Positions 44,675 to 53,974 of a DNA stretch of 64,000 bases are shown piece by piece. The notes beneath the pieces were generated by a model, which saw only the letters and a program-made list of their open reading frames with translations, was not told where the DNA came from and ran no database searches. The translations under genes were made by a program, and so were the position numbers. Within the stretch, counting starts at the first letter, position 1; each line of letters starts with the position of its first letter. Source of the stretch: Flavobacterium aestivum (GTDB lineage: Bacteria > Bacteroidota > Bacteroidia > Flavobacteriales > Flavobacteriaceae); the NCBI RefSeq assembly GCF_026870175.2, contig NZ_CP113977.2:868001-932000 (forward strand), read 5' to 3'.

Positions 44675-46303
44675 ATGAAAATTAAACTTAACCTACTATT
44701 ACTACTGATTTCGACTTCTATTTTTGCACAGCAAAAAGTAGTTACCAGTATTGATACCACAAAAAATAAAATCGGAGCTGAGTTTAAATTGACTTTAAAA
44801 ACTTCGGTAGATACTTTGTCTAAAGTAGTTTTTCCAAAACTAAAAAGCATTGGAGCGTTAGAGGTTATTCAGTCGTATCCGATTGACACCATCAAAAAAG
44901 ACGACAGATATGAGTTAATCAAAAAGTACGGCTTGACTCAATTTGATTCAGGAAAATACACGATTCCAAGCATAAAAATCCTGATAAATGATAAGCCATT
45001 TTTGACAGATTCTCTAAAAGTTGAGGTAGCCAATGTTCAAGTAGATACATTAAAACAAAAAATGTATGACATTAAAGACATTGTAAAAGCCCAAGAAACA
45101 TTAGGAGATTGGTGGAAATATCTTTTGGGAGTTATATTGATCTTAGGAATAGGAGCTTTCGTTTATTGGTATCTCAAAATTCATCAGAAGAAAAAAATAG
45201 AAGAGGAAGTTTATAAAACACCAATAGAAAAAGCGACAAGTCTGCTTAATACTTTAGAGAAAAAGGAGCTTTGGCAACATGGTGAAGTAAAAGCTTATTA
45301 TAGCGAATTGACAGATATAGTACGAAATTATATTGAGGAAGCGATAGAAATTCCAGCAATGGAAAGCACAACTTCTGAATTGATTGAAGGACTTAAGGCG
45401 GCATCGTTAAAAAAGAAAATGAAGCTTTCCCAAGAAACGATAGGAAATTTATTTACGGTATTGAAACAAGCGGATTTAGTAAAATTTGCCAAATCAAAAC
45501 CTTTAGAATTTGAAATTACTGAAGATAGAAATAGAATTCAAAAAACGATTTTAACTCTTGATGAGGCTATTCCGGTAGAAGTAACAGTCGACGAAGACAC
45601 TATTTTGAATGAAGCCCAAAAGCAAAAACAAATCAAAATTTTGCTTAGAAAAAAGAGAATTCAACGTATTGTGGTTTCGGTTTTATCTGTTTTTCTTTTG
45701 CTCTCAGCCATTACAATCTATTTCATGGCTACCAAAGGATATAATTATGTAGTAGACAATGTTTTTGGACACCCTACCAAAGAGTTGTTAGAAGGTGAAT
45801 GGGTAAGAAGTGAATATGGAAACCCAGGTGTTATTGTAGAAACCCCAAAAGTGTTGAAAAGAATAGATTTGACAAAAACATTACCAAAAGATGGAATGGC
45901 ACTTATAAAAGAGATGCAATCTTTTGGTTACGGTAGTCTTTTGGATAATTTTTATATTATGGTCTCTACTATAAAATATAAAAAAGAAGGAGCATTAGAT
46001 TTATCTAAATCAATCGAAAGTTCTTTGCAGGTTTTAGAATCACAAGGGGCACAAAATATGATCGTAAAACAAGAAGACTTTCAAACCAATGCAGGAATCA
46101 CAGGAAGGAAAGGATATGGAACTTTCAGTAGGATAGATGGGAATACCCAAAGCAGTTCTAAAATTTATTATGAAATTTTACTCTTTGGACAAGAAGGAGG
46201 TTTGCAACAAATTATGATTCTTCATGAAGAAGGAGATCGATATGCAACAGAATTAACAGACCGTGTTTTGAATTCGGTAGAACTTAAATCAGCGAATAAC
46301 TAA
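44675..46303 (+). CDS. Two-membrane-segment BatD-like protein of the Bat cluster
   Basis: 542 residues with a signal peptide (MKIKLNLLLLLISTSIFAQQ). An N-terminal BatD-like beta domain (about 20-125) leads to a membrane segment (about 150-167), a cytosolic helical region of about 150 residues, a second membrane segment near 330-352, and a C-terminal domain of about 185 residues outside the membrane. The C-terminal part is unlike standard BatD and I cannot name it. It ends one base inside batA (TAATG). Its position between DUF58 and batA is usual for flavobacteria. Confidence 0.75.
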   Translation: MKIKLNLLLLLISTSIFAQQKVVTSIDTTKNKIGAEFKLTLKTSVDTLSKVVFPKLKSIGALEVIQSYPIDTIKKDDRYELIKKYGLTQFDSGKYTIPSIKILINDKPFLTDSLKVEVANVQVDTLKQKMYDIKDIVKAQETLGDWWKYLLGVILILGIGAFVYWYLKIHQKKKIEEEVYKTPIEKATSLLNTLEKKELWQHGEVKAYYSELTDIVRNYIEEAIEIPAMESTTSELIEGLKAASLKKKMKLSQETIGNLFTVLKQADLVKFAKSKPLEFEITEDRNRIQKTILTLDEAIPVEVTVDEDTILNEAQKQKQIKILLRKKRIQRIVVSVLSVFLLLSAITIYFMATKGYNYVVDNVFGHPTKELLEGEWVRSEYGNPGVIVETPKVLKRIDLTKTLPKDGMALIKEMQSFGYGSLLDNFYIMVSTIKYKKEGALDLSKSIESSLQVLESQGAQNMIVKQEDFQTNAGITGRKGYGTFSRIDGNTQSSSKIYYEILLFGQEGGLQQIMILHEEGDRYATELTDRVLNSVELKSANN

Positions 46304-47304
46304 TGGGAAAAATAACGTTTTTAAATCCGGAATTTTTTTGGATGTTTCTTTTGATTCCAATTGGGATTGCTCTGATATTTTGGAGAAGAGATCAACAAAC
46401 GGCTTCCTTACAGATTAGTTCACTGCAAGGATTTAAAGATTCAAAATCTTTATTGGCTAAGTTTGAACCACTATTGAATATAATTCGATTACTGGCATTA
46501 TCCTCTTTAATAATAGCTATGGCTAGACCTAGAACGGTTGATATTAGCAATAAAACAAAGACCACAAGGGGAATTGATATCGTTATGGCGATAGACGTAT
46601 CTGGAAGTATGCTGGCAAGGGATTTAAAACCAGATCGAATGCAAGCTCTTAAGAAAATAGCGGCGGACTTCGTAGATCAGAGAGTAAATGATAGGATAGG
46701 ACTTGTAGTTTATGCCTCAGAAGCCTACACCAAAACACCTGTAACTAGTGACAAAGGAATTATTCAAGATGCAATTAGAAGTATAAAGTATGATAATGTC
46801 TTGGTAGATGGAACTGGAATAGGAATGGGATTGGCCACAGCCGTAAACCGTCTAAAAGATAGTAAGGCGAAAAGTAAAGTAATTATTTTGATGACAGATG
46901 GGGTCAATAATGCTGGATTTATCGAACCAGATACTGCTTCGGATATTGCACAACAATATGGTATAAAAGTATACACTATTGGAATTGGTACTAACGGAAT
47001 GGCTGAATCTCCATATGCAATTGGACCAAATGGACAATTGATGTTTCAAATGATGAAAGTGGAAATTGATGAGCCTATGATGAAAAGCATTGCCAGAAAA
47101 ACAGGTGGAAAATACTTTAGAGCAACTAGCAATGATAAATTAGCTCAAATTTATAATGAAATCAATAAATTAGAAACTACAGAGGTCGAGGAATTAAAAT
47201 TCTATGATTATGACGAAAAATACAGACCTTTTGTTTTGGTGGGATTGTTTTTAATTTTATTGGAATTAGGATTGCGTAATACAGTATATAAAAGTTTTAT
47301 TTAG
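46303..47304 (+). CDS. batA: VWA-domain aerotolerance protein BatA
   Basis: 333 residues. Two N-terminal membrane segments (about 11-27 and 57-75), then a von Willebrand A domain whose MIDAS site is D98-V-S100-G-S102, with LMTDGVNNAG and GIGTNG downstream, and a C-terminal membrane segment (about 308-325). BatA and BatB form a cytoplasmic-membrane complex linked to oxidative-stress tolerance in Bacteroides and Leptospira. Its start overlaps the upstream stop by one base, so they are coupled. Confidence 0.92.
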   Translation: MGKITFLNPEFFWMFLLIPIGIALIFWRRDQQTASLQISSLQGFKDSKSLLAKFEPLLNIIRLLALSSLIIAMARPRTVDISNKTKTTRGIDIVMAIDVSGSMLARDLKPDRMQALKKIAADFVDQRVNDRIGLVVYASEAYTKTPVTSDKGIIQDAIRSIKYDNVLVDGTGIGMGLATAVNRLKDSKAKSKVIILMTDGVNNAGFIEPDTASDIAQQYGIKVYTIGIGTNGMAESPYAIGPNGQLMFQMMKVEIDEPMMKSIARKTGGKYFRATSNDKLAQIYNEINKLETTEVEELKFYDYDEKYRPFVLVGLFLILLELGLRNTVYKSFI

Positions 47305-47384
47305 CCTCAATCTTTAGTCAATGATGATCATTGGGAAGAATTGAAAATGAAATAAATGAATTAAAAATATCAAATTTAGATTTA

Positions 47385-47432
47385 CAATTTTAGAGTAAAA
47401 ATCTAAAATCTAAATTCAGAAATCTAAAATTA
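47385..47432. repeat. AAATCTAAA-type repeats between batA and batB
   Basis: Words AAAATCTAAAATCTAAATTC and AGAAATCTAAAATT. Same family as 43665-43745. No hairpin of note. Confidence 0.65.
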
Positions 47433-47434
47433 AA

Positions 47435-48469
47435 ATGGAATTAGACGAACAAAAATATTTATATCTTCTTTTTTTACTGCCAGTAGTGGTAGCTCTTTTT
47501 CTAATTAATTTATATTGGAAAAGAAAAAAGCAGCGTGAGTTTGGTGATTTAGAGTTACTAAAAAGGCTAAGTCCAGAACGCTCTATTTTTAAGCCTATTT
47601 TAAAACTGACAGTAATGCTTTTGGCTTTGGCCGCTTTGGTTATAGGTTTGGTAAATCCTAAAGTAGGAACCAAAGTAGAGACCGTAAAGAGGGAAGGAAT
47701 TGATATTGTGTTTGCAATGGATGTTTCTAAAAGTATGCTTGCTGAGGATGTTGCACCAAGTCGTTTAGATAAAAGCAAACAAATAGTATCACAAATAATC
47801 AATCAGTTAGGAAGTGATAGAATAGGGATTGTGGTTTATGCAGGTAGCGCATTTCCAGTGTTGCCAATAACAACTGATTATAGTGTTGCCAAAATGTTCT
47901 TGCAAAGTGTTGGCCCGGAAATGGTTTCGTCTCAGGGAACCTCGCTTGATGAAGCTATAAAATTATCAGCAACTTATTTTGCCGAAAAAAGTAAGACAAG
48001 TAAATTGTTGATTATGATTTCGGATGGGGAAGATCATTCTGAAGGTGCTGAGGCAGCTGCAGAAGAAGCCAAGAAACTAGGAATGAAAATCATTACCATT
48101 GGATTGGGAACAGAAAAAGGAGGAACTATTCCCCTAAAAAGAAACGGAGTAGTAGAGAGTTACCAAAGAGACAATAGTGGAGAAGTAGTAATAACCAAAC
48201 TGAATGAAAAAAGTTTAGCAACGATTGCAAAAATCACAGGTGGTGGCTATGTCAACGGAAACAATACAAAGGAAACGTTGGAGTACATAAAAAGCGCATT
48301 GGATAAGATTCAAAAAACCGAATTTGAGGCTACAGAAATGGCAGGTTTCCAGTCACAATTTCAATGGTTTTTGGGAATTGGATTTGTCTTATTATTTCTT
48401 GATATTTTCTTCTTGGAAAGAAAAACGAGATGGGTGAAAAAGTTGAATTTATTTAATGAAAATAAATAA
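47435..48469 (+). CDS. batB: VWA-domain aerotolerance protein BatB
   Basis: 344 residues, parallel to BatA. Two N-terminal membrane segments (about 9-26 and 56-73), a VWA domain with MIDAS D96-V-S98-K-S100 and LIMISDGEDHSEG, and a final membrane segment near 313-328 followed by a basic tail. The MIDAS glycine of the usual DxSGS is a lysine, as is common in BatB. It likely forms the membrane complex with BatA and BatC. Confidence 0.92.
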   Translation: MELDEQKYLYLLFLLPVVVALFLINLYWKRKKQREFGDLELLKRLSPERSIFKPILKLTVMLLALAALVIGLVNPKVGTKVETVKREGIDIVFAMDVSKSMLAEDVAPSRLDKSKQIVSQIINQLGSDRIGIVVYAGSAFPVLPITTDYSVAKMFLQSVGPEMVSSQGTSLDEAIKLSATYFAEKSKTSKLLIMISDGEDHSEGAEAAAEEAKKLGMKIITIGLGTEKGGTIPLKRNGVVESYQRDNSGEVVITKLNEKSLATIAKITGGGYVNGNNTKETLEYIKSALDKIQKTEFEATEMAGFQSQFQWFLGIGFVLLFLDIFFLERKTRWVKKLNLFNENK

Positions 48470-48536
48470 AGGATTAAGATCATCGGTGAACTAAAGTAAT
48501 TATTGCCAATAGAGCACTTTGGGATTTAGATTTAAA

Positions 48537-49304
48537 ATGAAAATGAAAAATACAATTGTACACATACTATTACTTTTACCTTTTGTTGTCAGTGCACAAC
48601 AGAAAGACAAAGTATTGCCTAAAGCAAATGAGGAATATGGAGAAAAGAATTTTGTGGAGGCAGAGGCCAATTATAGAATTTCTAAATCTAAATTTCCTAA
48701 TAGAACGGTTGCATCTTATAATTTGGGAAACTCTATTTACAAGCAAAACCAGTTTTCAGAATCTAAATATGCGTATGAAAATGCGTTAAAAAATATAAAA
48801 ACCAGACCTCAAAAGCATAAAGCTTTTCATAATTTAGGTAATGTTTTTATGAAAGAGAAGGATTATACACAAGCTGTTGAAGCCTATAAAAATGCATTAC
48901 GAAATGACCCTACTGATGAAGAGACACGTTATAATTATGCATTAGCAAAAAAAATGCTAAAAGATAATCCACCTCCAAAGGACGATAAAAATAAAGATAA
49001 GAATAAAGACAAAGACAAGGATAAAAAAGACGATAAGGACAAGGATAAAAAGGACGATAAAAATAAGGACGATAAGAAAGACGGAGATAAAGACAAGAAA
49101 GACGACCAAAAGGACGGAAACAAGGATAAAAAAGATGAAAAGCCCAAAGATGATGGTCAGCCAAAACCAAAACCAGGAGGGATTCCAAAAGAACGATTAG
49201 AAAATCTTTTAGATGCTGTAAATAATGAAGAAAAGAAAATTCAAGATAAAGTAAACGCCAACAAAACGAAAGGCTCTCCAGTAAAAGCAGAGAAAGATTG
49301 GTAA
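48537..49304 (+). CDS. batC: BatC, tetratricopeptide-repeat protein
   Basis: 255 residues from ATG 48537; the longer frame begins at a TTG. A signal peptide (MKNTIVHILLLLPFVVSAQQ) precedes two to three TPR units (about 25-135: NEEYGEKNFVEAEANYRISK, SYNLGNSIYKQNQFSESKYA, AFHNLGNVFMKEKDYTQAV). The last 100 residues include a Lys/Asp-only linker of about 70 residues made of DKDKDKK units, then a short helix. The TPRs should hold the periplasmic Bat complex together; the linker is probably a disordered spacer. Confidence 0.9.
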   Translation: MKMKNTIVHILLLLPFVVSAQQKDKVLPKANEEYGEKNFVEAEANYRISKSKFPNRTVASYNLGNSIYKQNQFSESKYAYENALKNIKTRPQKHKAFHNLGNVFMKEKDYTQAVEAYKNALRNDPTDEETRYNYALAKKMLKDNPPPKDDKNKDKNKDKDKDKKDDKDKDKKDDKNKDDKKDGDKDKKDDQKDGNKDKKDEKPKDDGQPKPKPGGIPKERLENLLDAVNNEEKKIQDKVNANKTKGSPVKAEKDW

Positions 49305-49362
49305 GCTTATAAGAGATTATTTACATTAGATTAACGAATAAAAAATAACGATTAAAGAAGTA

Positions 49363-51111
49363 ATGAAAAGATATTTAATTCTATTACTAATCAGTTTTCA
49401 AGGACTTTTTGCTCAAGTACAATTTGAAGCTAGAGTAAGCAAAACAACGCTAGGACTCAACGAAAGACTCCGTATTGATTTTGTGATGAATATTGATGGG
49501 GATAATTTTGTTCAGCCTTCTTTTGATGGTTTCCGAATTATAGCTGGGCCAAGTCAGCAAGTCAGTCAGTCTTGGATTAATGGGCGAAGTACCTTCGAGA
49601 AAAGCTATTCCTATTTTCTTTTGCCTAATCAAAAAGGGACTTTGGTAATTAAGCAAGCAGCCATAGAATATAATGGGCAGATTTACAAAACGTCACCTAT
49701 AAGAATAAATGTAACAGCAGCAACAGAGCAGCCTCGTGACCCTAATGATTCACAAGTTTCAGCCGATGATAATTTATACTTAGTTGCAGATATTTCAAAT
49801 ACCAATCCGTATATCAATCAACCTATTACGGTAGTCTATAAATTGTATTTTAGTTATAATATAGGAATTACAAAATGGGACGAACTTGGGAAACCAAAAT
49901 ACAATAATTTTTGGAGCCAAAACATTGATATCAAACAATTGGTGGCCGAGGAAGGAATGTTTAAAGGCGAACGTTACCGATATGTGGTATTACGAAAAAC
50001 GGTTTTATATCCTCAAAAATCAGGAAAGCTTGTCATAGAGCCATTATCCTTAGATATTGATGTGCAATTACCTACCAATCGTAGAGACATGTTTGGGCGT
50101 GTAATTATAACGGAAGGTAATAAAAGAGTTTCAGCGGGAGCCAAAACCATAAACGTTAAACCACTACCAGAAGCAGGCAAGCCAGCAGATTTTTCGGGTG
50201 CTGTGGGTAGATTTGATTTTAAAGCAATACCTTCAAAAACAACATTGAAGAATGGAGAAAGTCTGGATCTTGTCTTAAGTGTAACCGGAACAGGGAATCT
50301 TAAGTTATTTACTTTACCTAAGCCAGAAGTGCCTAATGCATTAGAAATGTATGATGCCGTTCATGATGAGAAAGTAAATACACCACTTTCTGGTATGAAC
50401 GGAAAAATATCAGACACTTATACTATTATACCGCAATACAAAGGCAATTATGTTATTAAGCCGATGCACTTTTCTTACTTTGATTTAGGATCAGGTACGT
50501 ATAAAACGATAAGTTCTCACGAAATAAAAATCGATGTTCTTGATGGACCTACACAAACTGCAGAAGCACCAACAAATGCAAGTGTTGGAAAAAATACGAT
50601 TACAGGAGTAGAGCAGTTTAAATTTATTGATTTAAAAACAAAATTTACGGCAAGAAATGAGCCAGTGTTTTTTGGTTCTAATAAGTTCTATACTTTATTG
50701 TTTTTACCATTCTTGTTGCTTCCAATAGTTGTATTATTCAAAAGAAAAAAAGAAGCAATTGATGGTGACGTTTTTGGAAACAGAATCAAAATGAACAATA
50801 AATTGGCTAAAAAATATTTATCAGAAGCCAAAAATCAAATTAATAATAAAGAACCTTTTTATGTTGCTTTAGAAAAAGCAATGCATAATTTCTTGAAAGC
50901 CAAGTTACATATCGAAACATCAGAAATGAGTAAAGATAATATTCAGGAATTATTGTTGTCTAGAAGAGCCAACCCTATAGCAGTGAATGATTTTATTGCA
51001 CTTACAGAAAATTGTGAAATTGCGAGATATACACCATCATCGAGTGAAACGATACAACACGATTTTGATAAAGCGGTAACTATTATTGCCGAATTGGAAA
51101 AGCAGATATAA
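49363..51111 (+). CDS. batD: BatD aerotolerance protein
   Basis: 582 residues. Signal peptide (MKRYLILLLISFQGLFAQ), a series of periplasmic Ig-like beta domains (about 20-420, with GSFxxP-type FSYDLGSG... strands and FRIIAGPSQQVSQSW), one membrane segment (about 442-462, LLFLPFLLLPIVVLF) and a cytosolic helical tail of about 115 residues. This is the standard BatD layout. It lies between batC and batE in the expected order. Confidence 0.9.
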   Translation: MKRYLILLLISFQGLFAQVQFEARVSKTTLGLNERLRIDFVMNIDGDNFVQPSFDGFRIIAGPSQQVSQSWINGRSTFEKSYSYFLLPNQKGTLVIKQAAIEYNGQIYKTSPIRINVTAATEQPRDPNDSQVSADDNLYLVADISNTNPYINQPITVVYKLYFSYNIGITKWDELGKPKYNNFWSQNIDIKQLVAEEGMFKGERYRYVVLRKTVLYPQKSGKLVIEPLSLDIDVQLPTNRRDMFGRVIITEGNKRVSAGAKTINVKPLPEAGKPADFSGAVGRFDFKAIPSKTTLKNGESLDLVLSVTGTGNLKLFTLPKPEVPNALEMYDAVHDEKVNTPLSGMNGKISDTYTIIPQYKGNYVIKPMHFSYFDLGSGTYKTISSHEIKIDVLDGPTQTAEAPTNASVGKNTITGVEQFKFIDLKTKFTARNEPVFFGSNKFYTLLFLPFLLLPIVVLFKRKKEAIDGDVFGNRIKMNNKLAKKYLSEAKNQINNKEPFYVALEKAMHNFLKAKLHIETSEMSKDNIQELLLSRRANPIAVNDFIALTENCEIARYTPSSSETIQHDFDKAVTIIAELEKQI

Positions 51112-51114
51112 GTC

Positions 51115-51153
51115 ACTAAGATTCTAGGTTGCTAAGTAACTTAGAATCTTAGT
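51115..51153. repeat. Palindromic repeat between batD and batE
   Basis: 51115-51126 pairs perfectly over 12 bases with 51142-51153 (core CTAAGATTCTA). CTAAGT/CTTAGA words recur around it. No T-run, so probably not a terminator; it may be an mRNA-stabilising hairpin within the operon. Confidence 0.7.
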
Positions 51154-51186
51154 TTCTTAGAGACTTAGAAATTTTATAGAAAAAAA

Positions 51187-51930
51187 ATGAAAAATATTTT
51201 TTACATACTGTTATTAACTACCCAGTTTTTCTTTGCCCAAAGTGGGTTCGAAAAAGGGAATGATTTATACCAAAAAGGGAAGTATGATCTTGCTATCAAA
51301 GAGTATGAATCGGTTTTGGCAGAAAACAAGGAGTCAGCCGAATTGTATTTTAATTTAGGGAATTGTTATTATAAGCTTCAGAAAACAGCTCCTGCAATTT
51401 ATAATTACGAGAAAGCGTTGGTTTTAGATCCTGCTAATAAAGAGGCTTTAAACAATATAAAATTTGCACAAAAACATACAATAGATGAGATCAAAGTAGT
51501 TCCAAAAGTAGGCTTTGCAAAGTTACTTCGTGATTTTACTGGAATTTACCCTTTTGATACTTGGGCATGGATTGCGATAGGATTAGCAACTTCATTTTTA
51601 CTGTTTTTTTTGGGATATTATCTATCTCAAGCAGTAGTTATAAAAAGAATTTTCTTCTTTGGAATGTTTGTAATACTATTGTCTATTATGTTGAGTATTT
51701 CGGCAGCCTTTTTTGAAAAAAGTCATTTTGACAATGAAAAACCTGCTATTGTTTTCGCTGAATCTGCAGATGTAAGGAACGAACCCCAAAATGCAAGTGC
51801 ATCTATCTTTACACTCCATGAAGGCACCAAAGTATACGTAGAAGAAACGTTAGAAAATTGGAAAAAAATTCAATTGACCGATGGAACTGAAGGATGGATT
51901 GATAGCAAGGCTATTAAAGAAGTAAAGTAA
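51187..51930 (+). CDS. batE: BatE, TPR plus SH3-type protein
   Basis: 247 residues. Signal peptide (MKNIFYILLLTTQFFFAQ), two TPR units (about 20-90), two membrane segments (about 118-136 and 147-166), and a C-terminal bacterial SH3 domain (about 185-245: ADVRNEPQNASASIFTLHEG, WKKIQLTDGTEGWI). The SH3 part probably binds cell-wall peptides. It is the last gene of the cluster and is followed by a strong terminator. Confidence 0.88.
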   Translation: MKNIFYILLLTTQFFFAQSGFEKGNDLYQKGKYDLAIKEYESVLAENKESAELYFNLGNCYYKLQKTAPAIYNYEKALVLDPANKEALNNIKFAQKHTIDEIKVVPKVGFAKLLRDFTGIYPFDTWAWIAIGLATSFLLFFLGYYLSQAVVIKRIFFFGMFVILLSIMLSISAAFFEKSHFDNEKPAIVFAESADVRNEPQNASASIFTLHEGTKVYVEETLENWKKIQLTDGTEGWIDSKAIKEVK

Positions 51931-52004
51931 AAAAATAGATTGCTGATTTGGATTTTGTTTTTCTTAGATGTTGTAAGCACTAAAATTGATTAAATATCTA
52001 TTAT

Positions 52005-52046
52005 AAAAAGAATAGCCCATAGTTTTTACTATGGGCTATTCTTTTT
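52005..52046. terminator. Bidirectional terminator at the end of the bat cluster
   Basis: A perfect 19-bp stem, 52005-52023 with 52028-52046 (core GAATAGCCCATAGT), with T-runs on both strands. It ends batE and the convergent cvpA gene. Confidence 0.92.
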
Positions 52047-52115
52047 TAATTTTCTAATAAGGGACAGAACTACATGGATTTTTGAATACTGTCAGGATTA
52101 AGATTCGCTACAGAA

Positions 52116-52616
52116 TTACTTCCTGGCTTTGTCATACCATTTTTCAATAGACGGGAAAATAAACCCAGATACTTTTTGAATAGGGTTAAAAAATAGAGAC
52201 TTGTCTAAGGTTTCTTTTTTGGCGAGATAGTTATGATAATTTATTTTCTCGAAAACAGTAAGGAATATACTAATGATTAAAACCGTTTTTAATACCCTAA
52301 AAAAACCACCTCCAAGACTGTTCAGCCAACCTAGAAATGCAAAATCGGCTATGCCAGTTAGAAATTTACCCAGTAAATAAATCCCGACAACCACAACAAT
52401 AAAAGTGAGTATAAAAGCAATTACCTGAATAGTGTGAGGATTCCAATGCAGCCAGCCAGATAAAATAGCTCTTACTACATCCGAAAATTTTATGGCGATG
52501 TAAATTCCTAAAATAAGGGAAAGAAATGAAGCCAATTCTACAAAAAGTCCATTTCTAATTCCTTTATACAACGAGTAACACAGTAGTCCACCTAAAACAA
52601 TATCAAGAAAGCTCAT
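52116..52616 (-). CDS. CvpA-family membrane protein
   Basis: 166 residues with four membrane segments (about 5-22, 28-45, 62-82, 102-120). The start MSFLDIVLGGLLCYSLYKGI with RNGLFVELASF is the CvpA hallmark. E. coli CvpA is needed for colicin V production and has been tied to purine and stress phenotypes; the molecular function is not known. It is divergent from the following lipoprotein gene. Confidence 0.88.
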   Translation of the reverse strand: MSFLDIVLGGLLCYSLYKGIRNGLFVELASFLSLILGIYIAIKFSDVVRAILSGWLHWNPHTIQVIAFILTFIVVVVGIYLLGKFLTGIADFAFLGWLNSLGGGFFRVLKTVLIISIFLTVFEKINYHNYLAKKETLDKSLFFNPIQKVSGFIFPSIEKWYDKARK

Positions 52617-52646
52617 TTTTACGTTAGTTTTATATTTTTATATCTT

Positions 52647-52654
52647 TACTTTTG
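52647..52654 (+). promoter_or_regulatory. Promoter -7 element of the 52.7-kb lipoprotein gene
   Basis: TACTTTTG, full consensus match, 18 bases before the ATG. The -33 element is not evident. Confidence 0.45.
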
Positions 52655-52671
52655 CTTCAAAATTATATAAT

Positions 52672-53463
52672 ATGAAACAGAAATCATTACTCAATTTACT
52701 TTTTATTATTTGTGTCAGTTTTATCTCATGTTCAAAAGATGATGCATCAAATGATAATCCAGAAGGAAAACAAATTTTGATAAAAAATGTGTCAGAAGAA
52801 ATCTATAACAACGGACAAGTTGAAAAAAGTTCAACTAACTTTATTTATGAAAATAATATTTTAAAAAATATCTCGAAAGGTACATATGTATCTGAATTAA
52901 TCTATAATGGAGAAAAAATCGTTAGAATTAATAATTACGTAAATAATGTACTATCTGCTGGATATACGAGTTTTCAATATGATGGAGATTTGTTGAAATA
53001 TACACTTTCAGGAGAAAAACAAGACAATAAAACAGTTTACAGTTATATAAACAGTGTTTTAACAACTCAAAAATCAGGTCTTTTAAATGGAGTTGATTTA
53101 ATGGTTTCAGAAACTAAAAATTACAGTTTCAATACAAATATGAATATTGCTGAAACATTAAGTAGTTCTAATACTGGAGGGAAAATTTATGACTCGAAAA
53201 AGAAGAGTGTTTATGACACTAAAAATAATCCTATGAAGTTCATGAATAAATATTTTAAAATAATTTATAAATGTGAGGGATTTGATGGGTTGAGTAAAAA
53301 TAATGAAATTTCTTTTGATTCGTTTTTCCCAATTTCGAGCACTACTCCAGCTAAAACAAGATTTGAAATAATATATAATGCTGATGATTTCCCAATAGAG
53401 ATCAAAAAATATAGTGTTTTAAATAACGTTTTAATTTCTAAAACGAATATAGAATATCAATAA
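52672..53463 (+). CDS. Predicted lipoprotein with repeated beta motifs
   Basis: 263 residues. Lipobox FISC puts the lipidated cysteine near residue 20, followed by SKDD, a surface-export-type acidic tail. The body shows repeating strand-turn units such as NFIYENNILKNIS, SELIYNGEKIVRI, TSFQYDGDLLKYT, VYSYINSVLTTQ, in the manner of DUF4595/YD-like surface lipoproteins. Function unknown. Single gene. Confidence 0.75.
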   Translation: MKQKSLLNLLFIICVSFISCSKDDASNDNPEGKQILIKNVSEEIYNNGQVEKSSTNFIYENNILKNISKGTYVSELIYNGEKIVRINNYVNNVLSAGYTSFQYDGDLLKYTLSGEKQDNKTVYSYINSVLTTQKSGLLNGVDLMVSETKNYSFNTNMNIAETLSSSNTGGKIYDSKKKSVYDTKNNPMKFMNKYFKIIYKCEGFDGLSKNNEISFDSFFPISSTTPAKTRFEIIYNADDFPIEIKKYSVLNNVLISKTNIEYQ

Positions 53464-53511
53464 AGGTTTTTATATCGAATAGAATTCGATTTTCACTTTT
53501 AAAAATTAGAA

Positions 53512-53868
53512 ATGTCAAGAGACGCACAACTTAAAGAACGCTGGGAAAAGATAGTCGATATACTCTCCAATCAATTCTCACAAGGAGAAGATTTAGATCT
53601 GGATGCCATAATTTATCTAATTGGTGTACAGGAATTAGGGAAATTACATCGTGAGTTCAAAAAAGATGAGAAACTCAACTTGATGCACATAGCGATATGC
53701 CGATTATTGGAGCCTTACGGATTCTACGAATTCGAATTTTTTGATGAGGACGGATGGCCGCATTACAAAGTAAAAGAGGAATTACCACCTTTAAAAGCAG
53801 GAGAACAATCGGTTTTGATGAAAGAAGCAATCGTTAATTATTTTCTGGAAAGAGGAGTTATTGATTAA
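53512..53868 (+). CDS. Conserved hypothetical protein, about 118 residues
   Basis: Mostly helical with conserved-looking segments LDAIIYLIGVQELGKLHREF, LMHIAICRLLEPYGFYEF and DEDGWPHYK. I do not recognise the domain, but the sequence looks typical of a protein kept throughout Bacteroidota, and the position just before pheS is plausible for a translation-linked or housekeeping role. No signal peptide or membrane segment. Alternative readings seem unlikely because the frame is clean from ATG to stop. Confidence 0.75.
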   Translation: MSRDAQLKERWEKIVDILSNQFSQGEDLDLDAIIYLIGVQELGKLHREFKKDEKLNLMHIAICRLLEPYGFYEFEFFDEDGWPHYKVKEELPPLKAGEQSVLMKEAIVNYFLERGVID

Positions 53869-53950
53869 TGATTTAAGATACTAGATTACCGATTTTAGAT
53901 TTTGAGGTGTAAACTTTGAACTTTAAACCAAAAACTTGAAACAAATTTCC

Positions 53951-53958
53951 TAAATTTG
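53951..53958 (+). promoter_or_regulatory. Promoter -7 element of pheS
   Basis: TAAATTTG, full TAnnTTTG match, 17 bases before the pheS ATG. The -33 candidates are at poor spacing. The stretch 53870-53940 upstream is made of degenerate GATTTTAGATTTTG and CTTTGAACTTTAAACC words. Confidence 0.5.
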
Positions 53959-53974
53959 CAGACTCAATTACGGA

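Noticed and set aside
48910..49188. Minus-strand ORFs rich in Phe/Leu/Ser opposite batC
   Set aside because: They are mirror readings of the Lys/Asp linker codons in batC.
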